NCBI GenBank assembly: GCA_023078685.1
Contig: JALGAS010000001.1
Span: forward strand, 124,001-188,000
Source of the DNA: Neopestalotiopsis rosae
Taxonomy: Eukaryota > Ascomycota > Sordariomycetes > Amphisphaeriales > Sporocadaceae
Direction: 5' to 3'
Length of the DNA stretch: 64,000 nucleotides
A program made the translations under genes and the position numbers. The notes under the pieces are model-generated. The model saw only the letters and a program-made list of their open reading frames with translations. It was not told the origin of the DNA and ran no database searches. Position 1 is the stretch's first letter, and the number at the start of each line of letters is the position of its first letter. Positions 1-10,990 of this stretch are shown here, piece after piece.

Positions 1-448
1 AATACTGTTGAGTCTGAAGACTACCAATAGTCGGGGGCGGGAATGTGGAAGTATGCTGATTAAGAGATGGCGTGTTGGGTATGCCAGCTTGAGCACCTGA
101 GGTCTTGCTTGAACCTTGATCTGTTGGTAGGCTCGGAGACGCGATCAATGGGTGCTGATATGTGCTCGTTTGTAATGTACCGATGTTGGCTGGGCTGTCA
201 GCTACTGATCGTTCAAGTGGATGTGCTACTCCGCCTCCTCCCCTGCCTGTCCCATCATTTTCTCCCAAATCAGTTGACGAAGACCGTCTCTGACGTTTTC
301 GAGGTTGTTCTTGGGACTGGACTGGTGGTAACTCTTCGGTGAGAGCTGGCGATCCAGCGGCTTGTTGCGATTCTGGAGGCCCTGTTGACGCACTGTTCCG
401 GGCCATGATCTGCCTGGCAATATAGGCGGGATCCAACGACGACTTCAT
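1..448 (-). CDS. 5' part of an unidentified, probably nuclear protein (runs off the left edge)
   Basis: A minus-strand frame is open from an ATG at 448 to the window edge (149 codons, no stop, so the gene continues outside). The peptide begins MKSSLDPAYIARQ and is then rich in Ser, Pro, Gln and Thr. A basic cluster near residue 50 (RKRQRR) looks like a nuclear localisation signal. The same frame continues upstream of this Met as a charged helical stretch (AKLCEEEREELII), so the true start may lie in an earlier exon. In that frame an ATG at 763 opens 28 codons (beginning MPWITWLE) before a TAA, and I could not join the two parts with convincing splice sites. I do not recognise the family. Coding potential is moderately supported by the open length and composition. 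Confidence 0.45.
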   Translation of the reverse strand, partial: MKSSLDPAYIARQIMARNSASTGPPESQQAAGSPALTEELPPVQSQEQPRKRQRRSSSTDLGENDGTGRGGGGVAHPLERSVADSPANIGTLQTSTYQHPLIASPSLPTDQGSSKTSGAQAGIPNTPSLNQHTSTFPPPTIGSLQTQQY

Positions 449-763
449 GATGATGAGTTCCTCTCTTTCCTCCTCGCAGAGTTTTGCCGCTTGGGTTCTT
501 CAAACGCCCGAGTCCGCGGCGTTGCGCCCTCGTCTTTTCTGCTATCGTACGAAAGCGGAAAAAAGGACGTCGCTCCACGCGCAACCATGCGCATTACAGC
601 AAAGCGATGCGCCAATCCTTGAATCTGCCTCAAGTCTTGCAAATTGGGTTCGCGTCGAATTGTACCAGAACTCAAATTATTCGAGGGCTCCAAAGACGTG
701 TTCCTTCATCCACAGCTTTTGCTGATCACCAATCGTGCTTTCGAGCCAGGTAATCCAGGGCAT

Positions 764-1679
764 GCTCTAGGATTCAAAAGTTTTCAGGCTGCCGCAGAAA
801 CTTAACCTTGGGGATTTACCACGAAACTGATTTTTCGCGGGTATGCATTCTCTGAGGCAACACTTGATGATTTTTTTCGATGCGTCGTAAATAATTGCAT
901 GTTGTAAGTAAGTATGTTCTTTCAAAGCTCAAATCGTGCTTGCACATGTCGCGGATCTTTGGTAACATACATTAATCTGCGGCTGTCGCACAGCTGCAAC
1001 TGAGTTTGCCGGCTGCTAAAGACAAGTACGTACCGCTACGTCAGGTAGTTTGGCACATGCAACATTGAACCACATCAGCCCTGTAACGCAGGTCATCAAG
1101 TTGAAACATAGATAGCAAATCGCTATGAAACATTTATGCGGCACTTCTTTATACTGCTACAGTGACAAGCAATGATCTCTAATATCGCCCTTGGCAGCTT
1201 TTTCAGTCCTGTAGCTGGATCAACGGCGGAGCTGATAGTCATGATCGTTTCAGGTGGCTCGAAGATAAATAACGATCACACCTCAATATATGGTTAACGC
1301 GAGGCATATCAATGGTTTGTAATATCAATTTCTCAATCAGAGTTCGACTTCTCTGCACGCTTTATACAATACAAGTTCTCGGTTGACTGCCCAACTTCTC
1401 AACTCTTATTTTCGTGCTCCGAATCCATCTTTATCCCTCATTTCCAACTTCATTTTCTCAGATGTCCTCCATTCACAATCATGCCACACGTGCCAACTTC
1501 CTTGCGATCTTCTCAGCGTGCTAGACTTCCCGAGTCGCGAATATAGCAGACGATTTGGTATCATTTCGAAGCGGGATGCCAGCCCTAGTATCAGATTCTC
1601 TGTAAATCAAGCCACGTTCCAGCCTGGCAAATAGACGCTCCAAAAATGCTCGACTCGATGCATATTAATGCTCAAGAGG
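764..1679. other. intergenic, no gene seen
   Basis: This stretch separates the left-edge gene from the 3' end of vts1. The only open frames are short (up to about 80 codons) and lack recognisable motifs. It probably holds the promoter of the left-edge gene and the vts1 3' untranslated region. Confidence 0.5.
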
Positions 1680-3575
1680 CTAGTTCAACTTGCCCTCGGC
1701 CTTGGCTTCTGCATCGAAATATTAGTCACCATTATCTTGGACAATAAAGCTTTGGCGACTTACCCTTGACCTGCTCGAAAACCTTCAACATCTTTCTGCG
1801 TGCTCCCAGCGCATTAACACCCCGATCCTCGAGAGCCTTATCGTCGAGTTCAACGAGGTCAGTCCACTGCATGTCCTTAAGATTGTCCGTGTACTTGTGT
1901 AGTCGGAGCGAGCGCAACCAAGCAGGAATATCTTGAAGCAGTGTGGGGTCAGTTGGATCCTCCGGAGGCTTGGAGCTGCCACGACGACCGCGCGGCGATC
2001 GTCCACGTCGCATGTCAGAGTCGGACAGGTAAGTGTCCGGACCCAATCCAAGTTGGCCCATGTTCATAGCATTGTTAAGTAGTGGGTTATTCTGATCGTA
2101 AGCGGTCAAAAAGCCGTTGTTTTGCGGCGAGGCAAAGCTGCCCATGCCACCAAATCCACCCTGCATGGCAATACCAGGCGAGCTGGGCCTTGAGCGCGAG
2201 CCAAAACCGCCCATGGCCTGCTGGTTCTGTATCGCAAGAAGCTGATCACGATTCAGTACTTGTCCGTGTTCGTTGATCATAACGACGTTGGTGCCCGGAA
2301 GACCACCCGGCAGGCCTGGGGACAACGGATTCTGACCAGCACCGGGGGCATCGTTGGAACGTGCTCGGCGGTACTTGCGAACATCGTCGAGGGCAAAGCG
2401 GTTGTTGACCGTAGAAAGTGCAGCAAGCTTCATGGCAGTGGCATTGGCCACCATATCGGCCTGGTTTGGCGCACCGTTGTTGAAGTTAGGGACCATGGGT
2501 GTGTTCACCATGGACGCCCAGTTGCCGCTGGCTCCGTACGGAGAAAGGAGGGGCAAATCGGATGCATTCTTGTCGGGAGCATTAATAGTTTGACTTTGAA
2601 TGTTCTGGTTCGATCCGATCTGAGGGCGAGGCGATCTCAAACCTGCTGAAGGAGGAGGCTGCACGAATTGTCCCATGGGCGGCTGTCCTGAGGAAGACTT
2701 GGGTCTTGACCCATCGCCCCAGGGAGAGGCGGGGTGTTGACCGTTGGATTCCTCTGCAATGGTGGGGGCGAGCGAGTTTCTGACATCGACCACAGTACTG
2801 TTACGGTTCGAGGGTGGCTGCTGGCCGGTTTGCTGGGTGAACTTTGCCTTTTCGGTAGCGATAGCGGCGGCGGCATCCGGAAACATGGCATTGATAGTTG
2901 ACGGCTCGAGGCCAGAAAATCTCTTAGCAGAGGCCTGGGGCATGGAGTTTCTGGAAGAGTTCACGTTGAGTTTATTCATGGCATCACTCAGACGATTCGA
3001 CATGGGGTCTGCATGGCAAGTTAGTCAAATTTCCACAAGAATAAGGGGCCACGCCTATATATCGTAGAAGAAGGCCACGAAGTATACATACCTTTGTCGA
3101 AGTTGGCTGGCGACAGGACGCCTGACATGGGATGGTTCTTACCCATCTGCTGTAGGACTTGAATAAAGAAACGGATCTGGACCTGGGTCGTCTGTTGTAG
3201 CAGGGCGTAGAGGGCGGCGGTGCGCTCAGCTTCGGACAGGACCCGGAACCACTGTTCAATAGCGCTGAGTTCATCCTTGAAGTCCTGGTCCAGCGTAGCC
3301 GCGGCCATCTCCTCGAGCGTGGTTTCGTACTGATCGATATCGGCGATCCACTGCTGCGTCATCTTGTCCTCCGAATCAATGCCTCCTTGGCCCGGGCCCT
3401 GGGACTGGCCGTAGAAGTCTGACGAGGGGCGGATTCGGCTTGCGGGTGTGCTGCCCGTCATGGCGGCGACGTCGGCCGAGGCTCGCAGGGAGGGGCCGGC
3501 GCCGACTGATGTCCTCGACTGTGGTGGTCGAAGGGAAGACAGGGCGCTTCCCTCGGGGGTGCTGTTACGGTTCAT
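1680..3575 (-). CDS. vts1: Vts1-like SAM-domain RNA-binding protein
   Basis: Three exons: 3575-3092, 3008-1764 and 1708-1680, giving 585 residues. Intron 1 (3009-3091) has donor gtatgt and acceptor gcag; intron 2 (1709-1763) has donor gtaagt, a gactaat-like branch site and acceptor gcag. The middle is low-complexity (Pro, Gln, Asn, Ser), with an Arg/Gly patch just before a C-terminal SAM domain at about 518-575 ([16 protein letters not shown], ending MLKVFEQVK). The order of a conserved N-terminal helical region, a disordered linker and a terminal SAM is that of fungal Vts1 and animal Smaug. These proteins bind stem-loops in mRNA through the SAM domain and promote deadenylation and decay in the cytoplasm. 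The start is the first ATG of a frame opening [12 protein letters not shown]. Reading through intron 2 gives a different tail of nearly equal length (see findings). Confidence 0.88.
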
Positions 3576-6349
3576 GGCGACCGATCGAGCGAGCTACAGT
3601 AGCAGCTTGAGCACACAAAAGATCACCTTGAGACACCTATAGCGAGCGCACCAGGGAGGTGGGTCGAAGCAAAAGGTGCCTAATGAACAGGCAGAGGAAA
3701 AGATATGCACTACTGGTGCTTTATAAAAAAGCTGAAGGGTAAGAAACAAAACAAAAAAAGAGCAACTGGGAAGAGTTGCGAGGTGGTCAGTTGGAACACT
3801 TTTGTGCCAGTGTCGAATTCGAACCAGTCTTGTCTTTCTTTGGTCAGGCAGCTTCTCGACGGACAGGGCACTTGAAACGGCGCGACGACCCTGGCGAGCC
3901 GGAACGGGGGTAGATCGGTGGCCCGTGAGAGGATACGACAAGGGCCTTTTTTGGGGGCAAGTGATGTACAGACGCTGTCTGTGTCGAGGTTCTACCTCTA
4001 GTGACCCAGTAAAACCCTCCCAAAGTAGAAAGATAGTGATTGGGAAATGCGCTTTTCTGCAGCTCCCGGTGGATGATGGGTGGTGGTGGTGGTGGTGCAA
4101 ATCGTCGTACTCCGGCGGCAGTACGTGTGTGTTTTCTTCAAATGATTTTTCTTGTCACAAAGTTGCAATGCAATGAAAAAAAGTCTCTTTTCCAACGGGC
4201 GGGACGCGCACGTCACAAAGAAACGTCAAGGGTGAATGCAACAAAGCTGACTGCTCACCTACACTACATTAAACTCGATATCTGCATGAGAATCATGGCT
4301 TCTTTGAGCCCTCTTTTGGCCCTCCCTCCCCCCAAAATCCGCCCAAATTGGCCACCACTTACCATTAACGTGCGCTCTCTTCAGGTGAGTTTCCAAGCCA
4401 TGGAGTGGGGGATCTAGAGGGGGTCCTCCTTCAGCCAGTCGGATCTTACAGAGGCTCTAGTCCTGTTTTCGGCTCGCTGGAACGGTGCTGGACTAACGAT
4501 TGGCGGCCTGTTCTAGAGTTCCATTTACTTGAATACGGGCCCCCCTTTCAGCCAAACCCCTTCCGCGTGTCGATATCTATCTGATTCCTGAACCATCCCT
4601 CGAATCCCTTGGAACTTTTAAACGCTGGTCCATCGCAAAGGAACGGTACGATTTTTTATTTTTCCATTTTTGGCTCCTGCAGAACACCAGGTTGCATCCT
4701 GCAATTTTTGTGCACCCAAAATGAGTTGAGCACACACCCTTCCCCCTCTTGGCCGTTGTACTCGGTTGATTTCCCGACCTCGGGATCGTTGAGTCGAAGT
4801 CTGTTCCGCAGATCGTTGAGTCAAGAGGACTTGGAGGACTCCATCCCGCAGCCTTACCCAGCTGCGACGAAGATCGGACAAGGCGGGCGGGTGTGGCAAT
4901 AAAGCTCTACACTACAGTGCACACTGCATGTTCAAGTCAGGGGGTTGCAGCTCAGCTTCCACTGTAACCACGCAACCACGACAATCTTCACGCATCAATA
5001 TGCCGGTATCTGATAAGTACTAGTATCAAGGTGTTCAATCGCTGCACTCTTTCACCATCATTATATGTAGTCTGCTGCAACATGTAATTCATGATTCGAG
5101 TTTTTTTGACAGCATACCAATTTTACATTATGATCAAACTACTTGAAAAAAAAAAAAAAAGAATCCCCCAAACTCTCGTCGTAGTAATCAAATACTCAGA
5201 GAGCACCCGCATGTCGCTTCGCATTAGGCTAGGTTACTGCTCTGCAACAATCACGAATCTGTCGCTGGCACTGAACTACGATCAGAGCCAAAGCACATGT
5301 AATTGGAGTTCTTCTCATTACACAAGAGTGTATTAGTCTATTTTAGCAATTCCTACGCTTTCCACGCCGACTTGCTGCACTGAGACTTGCTCTCTGGTAA
5401 AAGGTGTTATTTGCATATGATCTTTATGTATATATCGTTCTTTTCTATGCACAAATATTGGTCATGGATTGTGACTCGAGAGTTGGCTGAGACATGCCCG
5501 GCGCTTGCCGCAACAGTGTGTCAAGTGTCAACACGCAAGGGAAAGGATACACAGCATATTTTACGAGTCCAGTATGGTACAACGCCAGAAACCACTCTCC
5601 GGGACTGGCACGTTATTTGTCTTTGCCACACAAGTACGGAAACTTGCTTTTGACCGTTTCATATCGTATCCTTCGCTCAAACAAAAACTTGTCTGGAAAG
5701 GATCAAACAAGGGATTCGGAGAGGCGCCTAAAAAGAGAGATTGGTCGACGCTTGAGCGATCCTGAGCATGGTGAATAAAAGCCGTCCGGGTGGGCAGCTG
5801 TTTGTATGTCAAAGATGGTTGACCATGTTGCATGTCGTGGCCTGGCACACATTGCCGTACTCTACGTTAGTAAAACATGGCATATCAAAATTCAGTATGT
5901 AGTCCATACTTCATACACCTTTGCGTTCGAAATAATTGAGCACTGGTGTTTGGTAATAGACGGACAAGTTCAATCTCGGCACGAAGAAAAAATCCTTCAG
6001 CTAGAAGAGCACAGAGAGAAGCCCAGAGCTGTACACACTAATGCCGGTCCAATTTGCGCAGGACTTGCGCTTGCAGATTTGTCACCGTGATATGCATCAC
6101 CACAAGAAGGGTAGGGATATGTCGGAAGGTCAGGTCACCGATCGGGGGGATGCTCAAGACTGGGTCGGGTTGGTTGTCATCGTGGCGCGGTGGCCGATGG
6201 ATTCATCACATCTCCTGTGAAGACGGTTCCGTATGTAAAAGCCAAATGCAAGTCATAATTCCCCCAGAATCATGTCCGAAAAGTTCCTGAACTCGCCATC
6301 GATGCACGCCGTACCTTCATGACCTTGCGCCGGGAAGTCGAAACAGAAT
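3576..6349. other. vts1 upstream region and intergenic spacer
   Basis: About 2.8 kb without a supportable gene. The first roughly 500 bases are probably the vts1 leader and promoter, with A-rich blocks such as the one near 3745-3760. A GT/GGT-rich tract lies near 4078-4100. A run of 15 A lies at 5146-5160. Open frames here reach about 168 codons on either strand, but none shows a domain or credible splice partners. Confidence 0.5.
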
Positions 6350-6819
6350 TTATGCGGTCTCGCGCTTGCCCTCGGCCTTCTCCTTCTGTAAGGAATTGTC
6401 AGTATTCTTGCTCCTCGTCTGCCAAGGCTGCCTTCGTAGATTTCGGGGGACTGTCGTACCAGAGCCTTCATGGTTCCGTGCAGAGCGTGTCTGTGGTTTC
6501 TGCGGAACTTGGGGTCGGTTCCCTTCAGGGAAGGGTAACGCATAGTCTTAGGCTTCTTGATACTGCATTCCTCATGGGTCAGCGTCCAGTTCTCCTTTTT
6601 TAAAAATGGCGAGCGGCCGGGCTGCGCCAGGCGTTGTCGCGGGTCTTCTCGGTATCGTGCAGGGAAATCGATCATCGGGATCGGGGTTTTTCGACGTACC
6701 CATTGCGGTGAGCCTTCTTCGACTGGTTGTGCTGGGACGAGTTCTTGGACTCTGTGGAAAACAATTAGTCAACGCCATTCCATGCCTTTCCAAGTCATCG
6801 GCGGCGACTTACTGGCCAT
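6350..6819 (-). CDS. rpl29: 60S ribosomal protein eL29 (L29e)
   Basis: Four coding exons: 6819-6813 (7 nt, ATGGCCA), 6751-6700, 6562-6460 and 6385-6350, giving 65 residues. The start MAKSKNSSQHNQSKKAHRNG and the core GIKKPKTMRYPSLKGTDPKF are diagnostic of eL29. The protein ends in a basic tail (ALKEKAEGKRETA), as in fungal orthologues. eL29 is a small, very basic protein of the large ribosomal subunit. All three introns (61, 137 and 74 nt) have gta donors and ag acceptors. The first intron splits codon 3, so the start codon sits on a 7-nt coding exon. Intron placement next to the start codon is common in fungal ribosomal protein genes. Length matches the family. Confidence 0.93.
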
Positions 6820-7368
6820 CGCGACAGATTTCTGTGTTGTTGTCTGGGGTGGTGATGCAAAGGGTCAAGGGAACTTGATTTTCGTGGATTTTTGGCTCGA
6901 CACCGTTGGTAGGCGATAATTCTGGTGGGATTGGTCTGGATTGCCGGGCCCTAAGCAAGTGTCAGCCACAAATCTTTGGCCTAGGCGCAGCCACTGGAGC
7001 AGCCACACCTGGTCGTCATTGTGCCAAATAGAAAGCACCAGCCGAAAAGTCTTGGCCTGTCAGAGTTTGGCAGCTGGCAACTGGCAGCTCATACATAGCC
7101 TTTGTGGATCTAGTATGTGAGTCTCCCAGATACATAAAACTATCGTTAACATATGCATCCCGCACATGCACATTTGTTTTGGCTCCACAACATGACAGTA
7201 TTCATCAAGTCTTGTGCATTCGAAGATTCGTCATTTTATATCTATTCACGAACAAGAGAACGCCATATGCAAGTCATGGATGGCCATATTTACAAACTCC
7301 CAAAATCTGGCTCGGTTGACCAGAAGATCATTACCCAAGAATCCGCCCATTGATGTCTAACCTCAGCT
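6820..7368. other. rpl29 promoter and leader, 3' region of the carrier gene
   Basis: The short spacer between two minus-strand genes. It must carry the rpl29 promoter, since transcription starts from this side. No TATA element or other site stands out, and no coding frame is supported. Confidence 0.45.
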
Positions 7369-8573
7369 CTATTTCACGGTAAGTGGGACTGCAGCTTTGG
7401 CCTTCGATGCCAACTCCATGGCCTTCGCCAACTGCTTTGCTCTTGCTTGTTTCACATAACGGAACAGTAAGATGAAGAGCAACTCCATACTAGATCACAA
7501 AAAGTCAGCACGATTCGCTGGAGACGGACCAAATTGCCATCAAAACTCACCGTTCTTTTGTCATCATCAGGATGCCTTGAACCAGAAGGCCCTTAAGAAT
7601 CTGTGGGCCAATTCCCTTAAACAAGCCCAGAGCACCCTCGTGCTTGATGATGAATTGCATCACCTCGATGAAGCCCTTGAAGGGCTTTCCTTGCCTAATC
7701 GGCGGGGGCTTGGATTGCAGTCCAACCTTGGCAACGATCAAGGGCTGGGTGGCAATCGTGGCCAAAGCCTTGGACATGGCACCAAGCACTGGTAGATGGA
7801 ATTAGCACGAGGACATACTCAACCTGCCTCTTTTACTTACAGAAAGCCTCGCCAGCAGTCAGGCGTGCCTTGCCGGGGAACATGCGTGTCTTGAGGCGTT
7901 CATAGGCACCATACGTGATTGAGGGGTTCACCACAAGAACCAAGCTCGCCTTCAGACCTCTCCAGAGCCCAGAGACACCATCTTCGCTGGCAATCACTTC
8001 CCGGCCGGTCTCCAGGAAGCCTTTCCTCTCGTGTTTGCTCTGTGTCTGCTGGCGAGTCGTGATAACTGCAACGGGGATCGTGCACGCTTGCGCGAGTGCT
8101 CCTGCGATGGCACCGAGGCTCAATTCTATCAATGTCGAAGGTGGACCAGGCGTCTTCGAGTATTTGAAATACCACGTTCGAACCGTCGAGTACCAGTAAA
8201 AGTAGGCAAAGTTGGTCGAGGCCACACCCAGTAGCGATCCACTGATACCGTTATATAATCCCTCGAGGCCATCCTCGGCTACAATCTTGGTGATGGCGTC
8301 CCACGTCGAGGTGTAGTGTGGTTCGGAGCCTTCATGCGCGGCCTCTCCATCCTTGCGCTTTACTTGTACCTGCAATCTCGTCTTTACTCTGCACAGAAAA
8401 TTATTGTCAGTCTTGGAAAATAAGAGAAGTACACCAAGTATGGATAAACACAAGGTCGCGCAATCTTACATGTCCAAGGGGTAGACCAAAGCATTTGCCA
8501 GGACAGCACCCGTAGATCCAGCGACCGCGAAGCCCCACGGGGGTAGCGGGGCAACTTTGGATTGTACAGCCAT
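7369..8573 (-). CDS. ant1: peroxisomal adenine nucleotide carrier (Ant1/Pmp47 type, mitochondrial carrier family)
   Basis: Four exons: 8573-8470, 8388-7841, 7788-7551 and 7489-7369, giving 336 residues. It has the three-repeat architecture of the mitochondrial carrier family. Repeat 1 carries the signature YPLDIVKTRLQ. Repeats 2 and 3 are degenerate (CTIPVAVITTRQQTQ and ATQPLIVAKVGLQ), a pattern I associate with the peroxisomal Pmp47/Ant1 branch. Such carriers sit in the peroxisomal membrane and exchange cytosolic ATP for AMP, feeding acyl-CoA synthetases in the beta-oxidation of medium-chain fatty acids. The N-terminus (MAVQSKVAPLPPWGFAVAG) lacks a presequence, as expected. All junctions have gt/ag ends and keep frame. 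Placement in the Pmp47 branch rests on remembered motifs; membership of the carrier family is certain. Confidence 0.88.
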
Positions 8574-9777
8574 TTGGATGTAGGGTACTTGTCGCTTGCC
8601 GTTTGACTGCTTTCGGGGAATATAGCTCGACCGATCGAAGGGAGTGGAAGTTTAGCGAACGGCGAGGGTATCGTGTGCGATCACAAGGAACTCTTTTTAC
8701 CAAGTTTCGCAGTTTCGCGCCGCGGGTCCCTGTCCTGCTAAAAGGACGCTGCGACCTCGGTATGGAAATTAGCTAAGAGGGTCTGTCGGTCGCAACCAAG
8801 GAGATGAAAGCCCAGGGTATTCTTGGACCAGGTCGTGCTCGTTGCAATATTTGGTCCTTTGACGCCACGATGAATCGCACAAGAGTGGAGGAAAGTTGAC
8901 CGCTTGGGACTCGGTGGTTTTTCGAGAAAGGTCAAGAGGTCAAGATAGGTCGCTCATTTTCATGAGTCGAAATTCCGCCCGCGGATGTTGGATTGATTGG
9001 CACGGGCGGTTCATCCTATGACAGCAGAACGAACCTCGGCCATTTCTCTTTATCTTATCACGTTATCCGCTAGCTCCGACCGCTCGGCAAGCTCTCAAGG
9101 TTAACGCTGGGGAACCGAACTGCCGGTTTTAACAGCCCACCTCGCCCACCGCGCCCACTGGAATGTGGATTAAGCGCTGTGAACGATGCGCCGCAAGGTT
9201 TCAAAAACTATCTCGACGGTTAGTACTTGTGTCGCTCAACGTCATTCCGCTTGGCCGTTTGTGTAATAATACACAGTAGTAGTAATTCAAGTCCTATACT
9301 CATAAGAATCGAATGCTCGGGCTTTGCATTACGTACATGAGACCACGCAAAAATCAATCAATACTATGGAGAATCTCTTCGTCTTTATGTAGTTGATATA
9401 CTTTTTTCCTCTTTCTCTTTGATTCCAGGATTAAAGTCATGATTGTCTTGGGGAAAGCTTCTTGGATTTCACTCCAGCTTCAGCCGTCAAAGGCTGCCGA
9501 CAGTGCTTGTAAGCCGGATGACGAGCCGGGCCCATTATTATTGGTAGTGTCTCTTTTGCCGGACAAAAAGCACTTCTCGCACTCTCGCTTCGCATCTGGC
9601 ATTTATATATGTATAATATTATTTACATTTTCCAAAGTCGCATCCATTTACCGGTATTATTTCCCTTACGATTTGGAATCAGTAAGTTGCGTATTATCTA
9701 ATTAAAATATCTATCCATGAATAAGAAAGAATATCAAATAGATAAAAAAACAGAACTTATAGCCCTATGCAAAATGT
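8574..9777. other. intergenic spacer, no gene seen
   Basis: Upstream of the carrier gene and downstream (in the minus sense) of the tRNA. Open frames stay below about 90 codons and show no motif. It presumably includes the promoter of the carrier gene. Confidence 0.5.
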
Positions 9778-9886
9778 TGTCCTCGGTGAGGCTCGAACTC
9801 ACGACCTTCAGATATCTTGAAGTACTCAATCAAGTCATATGTATATGATATGAGACTGACGCTCTAACCAACTGAGCCACGAAGAC
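9778..9886 (-). tRNA. elongator tRNA-Met (CAT) with a 35-nt intron
   Basis: The cloverleaf folds completely on the minus strand. The acceptor arm pairs gtcttcg (9886-9880) with cgaggac (9785-9779), with discriminator A at 9778. The D arm is gctc...gagc. The anticodon CAT is at 9852-9850 in the loop ctCATaa. The T arm is gtgag-ttcgagc-ctcac. The intron at 9848-9814 lies between positions 37 and 38, the canonical eukaryotic site. Mature length is 74 nt. The body (GGCTCAGTTGGTTAGAGCG, then a T loop TTCGAGC) matches fungal elongator Met rather than initiator Met, which usually has a distinctive AUCGA-type T loop. Splicing would need the Sen endonuclease, one subunit of which is encoded at 22814-23251. 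Confidence 0.93.
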
Positions 9887-10990
9887 TTATATTCATTGCT
9901 GGAGTCGTCGCCTTCCTAAGTCCTTCTATGACCCATTTCAAAACATGTCATCGTCTCCAAATGCAGTAGCCATAACTTGCGCAATATACTCTTTATGGAA
10001 CCCGAGGGATCGATCTGGCCTTATGCCATACTCACGATGTCGAAAGTAAATGCCTGGTAGATGCTCAGTGGTCGATATATCATCTAGTATGGACTTCACT
10101 GGAATTATGTTGTTTGCAGGCGATGTCCAGCCCACCCTACAGCGAAGATAGATGTCATATGTGTTGGACAGGACGTTTCGTGGTCATACTGTAATATGGC
10201 AGTCGGACAACTTCGAGGAGTCCATAAAATTCAAAGAATTTCCTTGTCCTGTGAGATCTGGGATGTCATATCCTTGTAGCCCAAAGCAGCAAGCTTTCAT
10301 TATGCAAAGCGAAGATATGTCTAACGGCAAAGCCTGTGAAGATGGTTCAAATCTATTACGAGCATTGAATGAGCATCGTAAAGTCGGTTTTACCCCAGGG
10401 ATATCTCAGTCACCACAACAACACAAGCGTCAGCGTACAATAACATTCCTCCGAACACCGGAAGCGATGCAGCTTCAAGGTCACTCATATGACCTTACAT
10501 TATTCCCTGCATCATAACTCCACAATTTCCGCTTCTGCCTGATATTTTAGCGATCTCCTAGTAGTGTCTGAAAGGTTGATGTACCTGGCTCTGATTATAC
10601 AGCTCCCCTTGTTGGCATTGTTCGACAAGGGCTTGTATACTCACTAACGGTTTACGGATGGGGCTGCATGCTACCGCGATAACCGGCGCAATGAAAAGAC
10701 TGTTTTGCACCCTTGTTATATGATTTTTGTATAAGACCTGTACTATCATGGTAGAGACGCTGAGTTTTACTCGTGTTCCGATGCCTAAGCGAAAGGATCA
10801 AGCGCCTTCGCAGTATGTTTTAAAATGTTGCATATAAAGAAGTTGTGTAGATCTCCCAGTCTTCTTTCTTTCTATCATTTCCGAGTTTGACCCCGTCTGT
10901 TTGTTTCATATCCATCGGAGTATCTTATAGCTGGGCTTGCATTTACATTTGTTTGTCCTAGATTTATCTCTTGCACCCCTTCGTAAACCC
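9887..10990. other. spacer between tRNA-Met and the MFS gene
   Basis: No supportable gene. Overlapping short frames exist on both strands (up to 121 codons, plus, 10152-10517), but none shows a domain. The last 200 bases are the likely promoter and leader of the MFS transporter gene. Confidence 0.4.

Noticed and set aside
5008..5016. ATCTGATAA, an exact match to the fungal iron-GATA-factor consensus ATCWGATAA
   Set aside because: About one match is expected by chance in 64 kb, and it lies far from the ferric reductase, so there is no reason to call it a functional site.
9938..10749. Minus-strand frame with gene-like peptide (e.g. VGWTSPANNIIPVKSILDD) broken by five TGA codons, considered as a decayed gene or TGA-recoded gene
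   Set aside because: Five stops in about 200 codons is not clearly fewer than chance, the overlapping plus-strand frame is equally open, and no family is recognised. A gtaagg...cacag interval could also splice out four of the TGAs. There is not enough evidence for a pseudogene or recoding.
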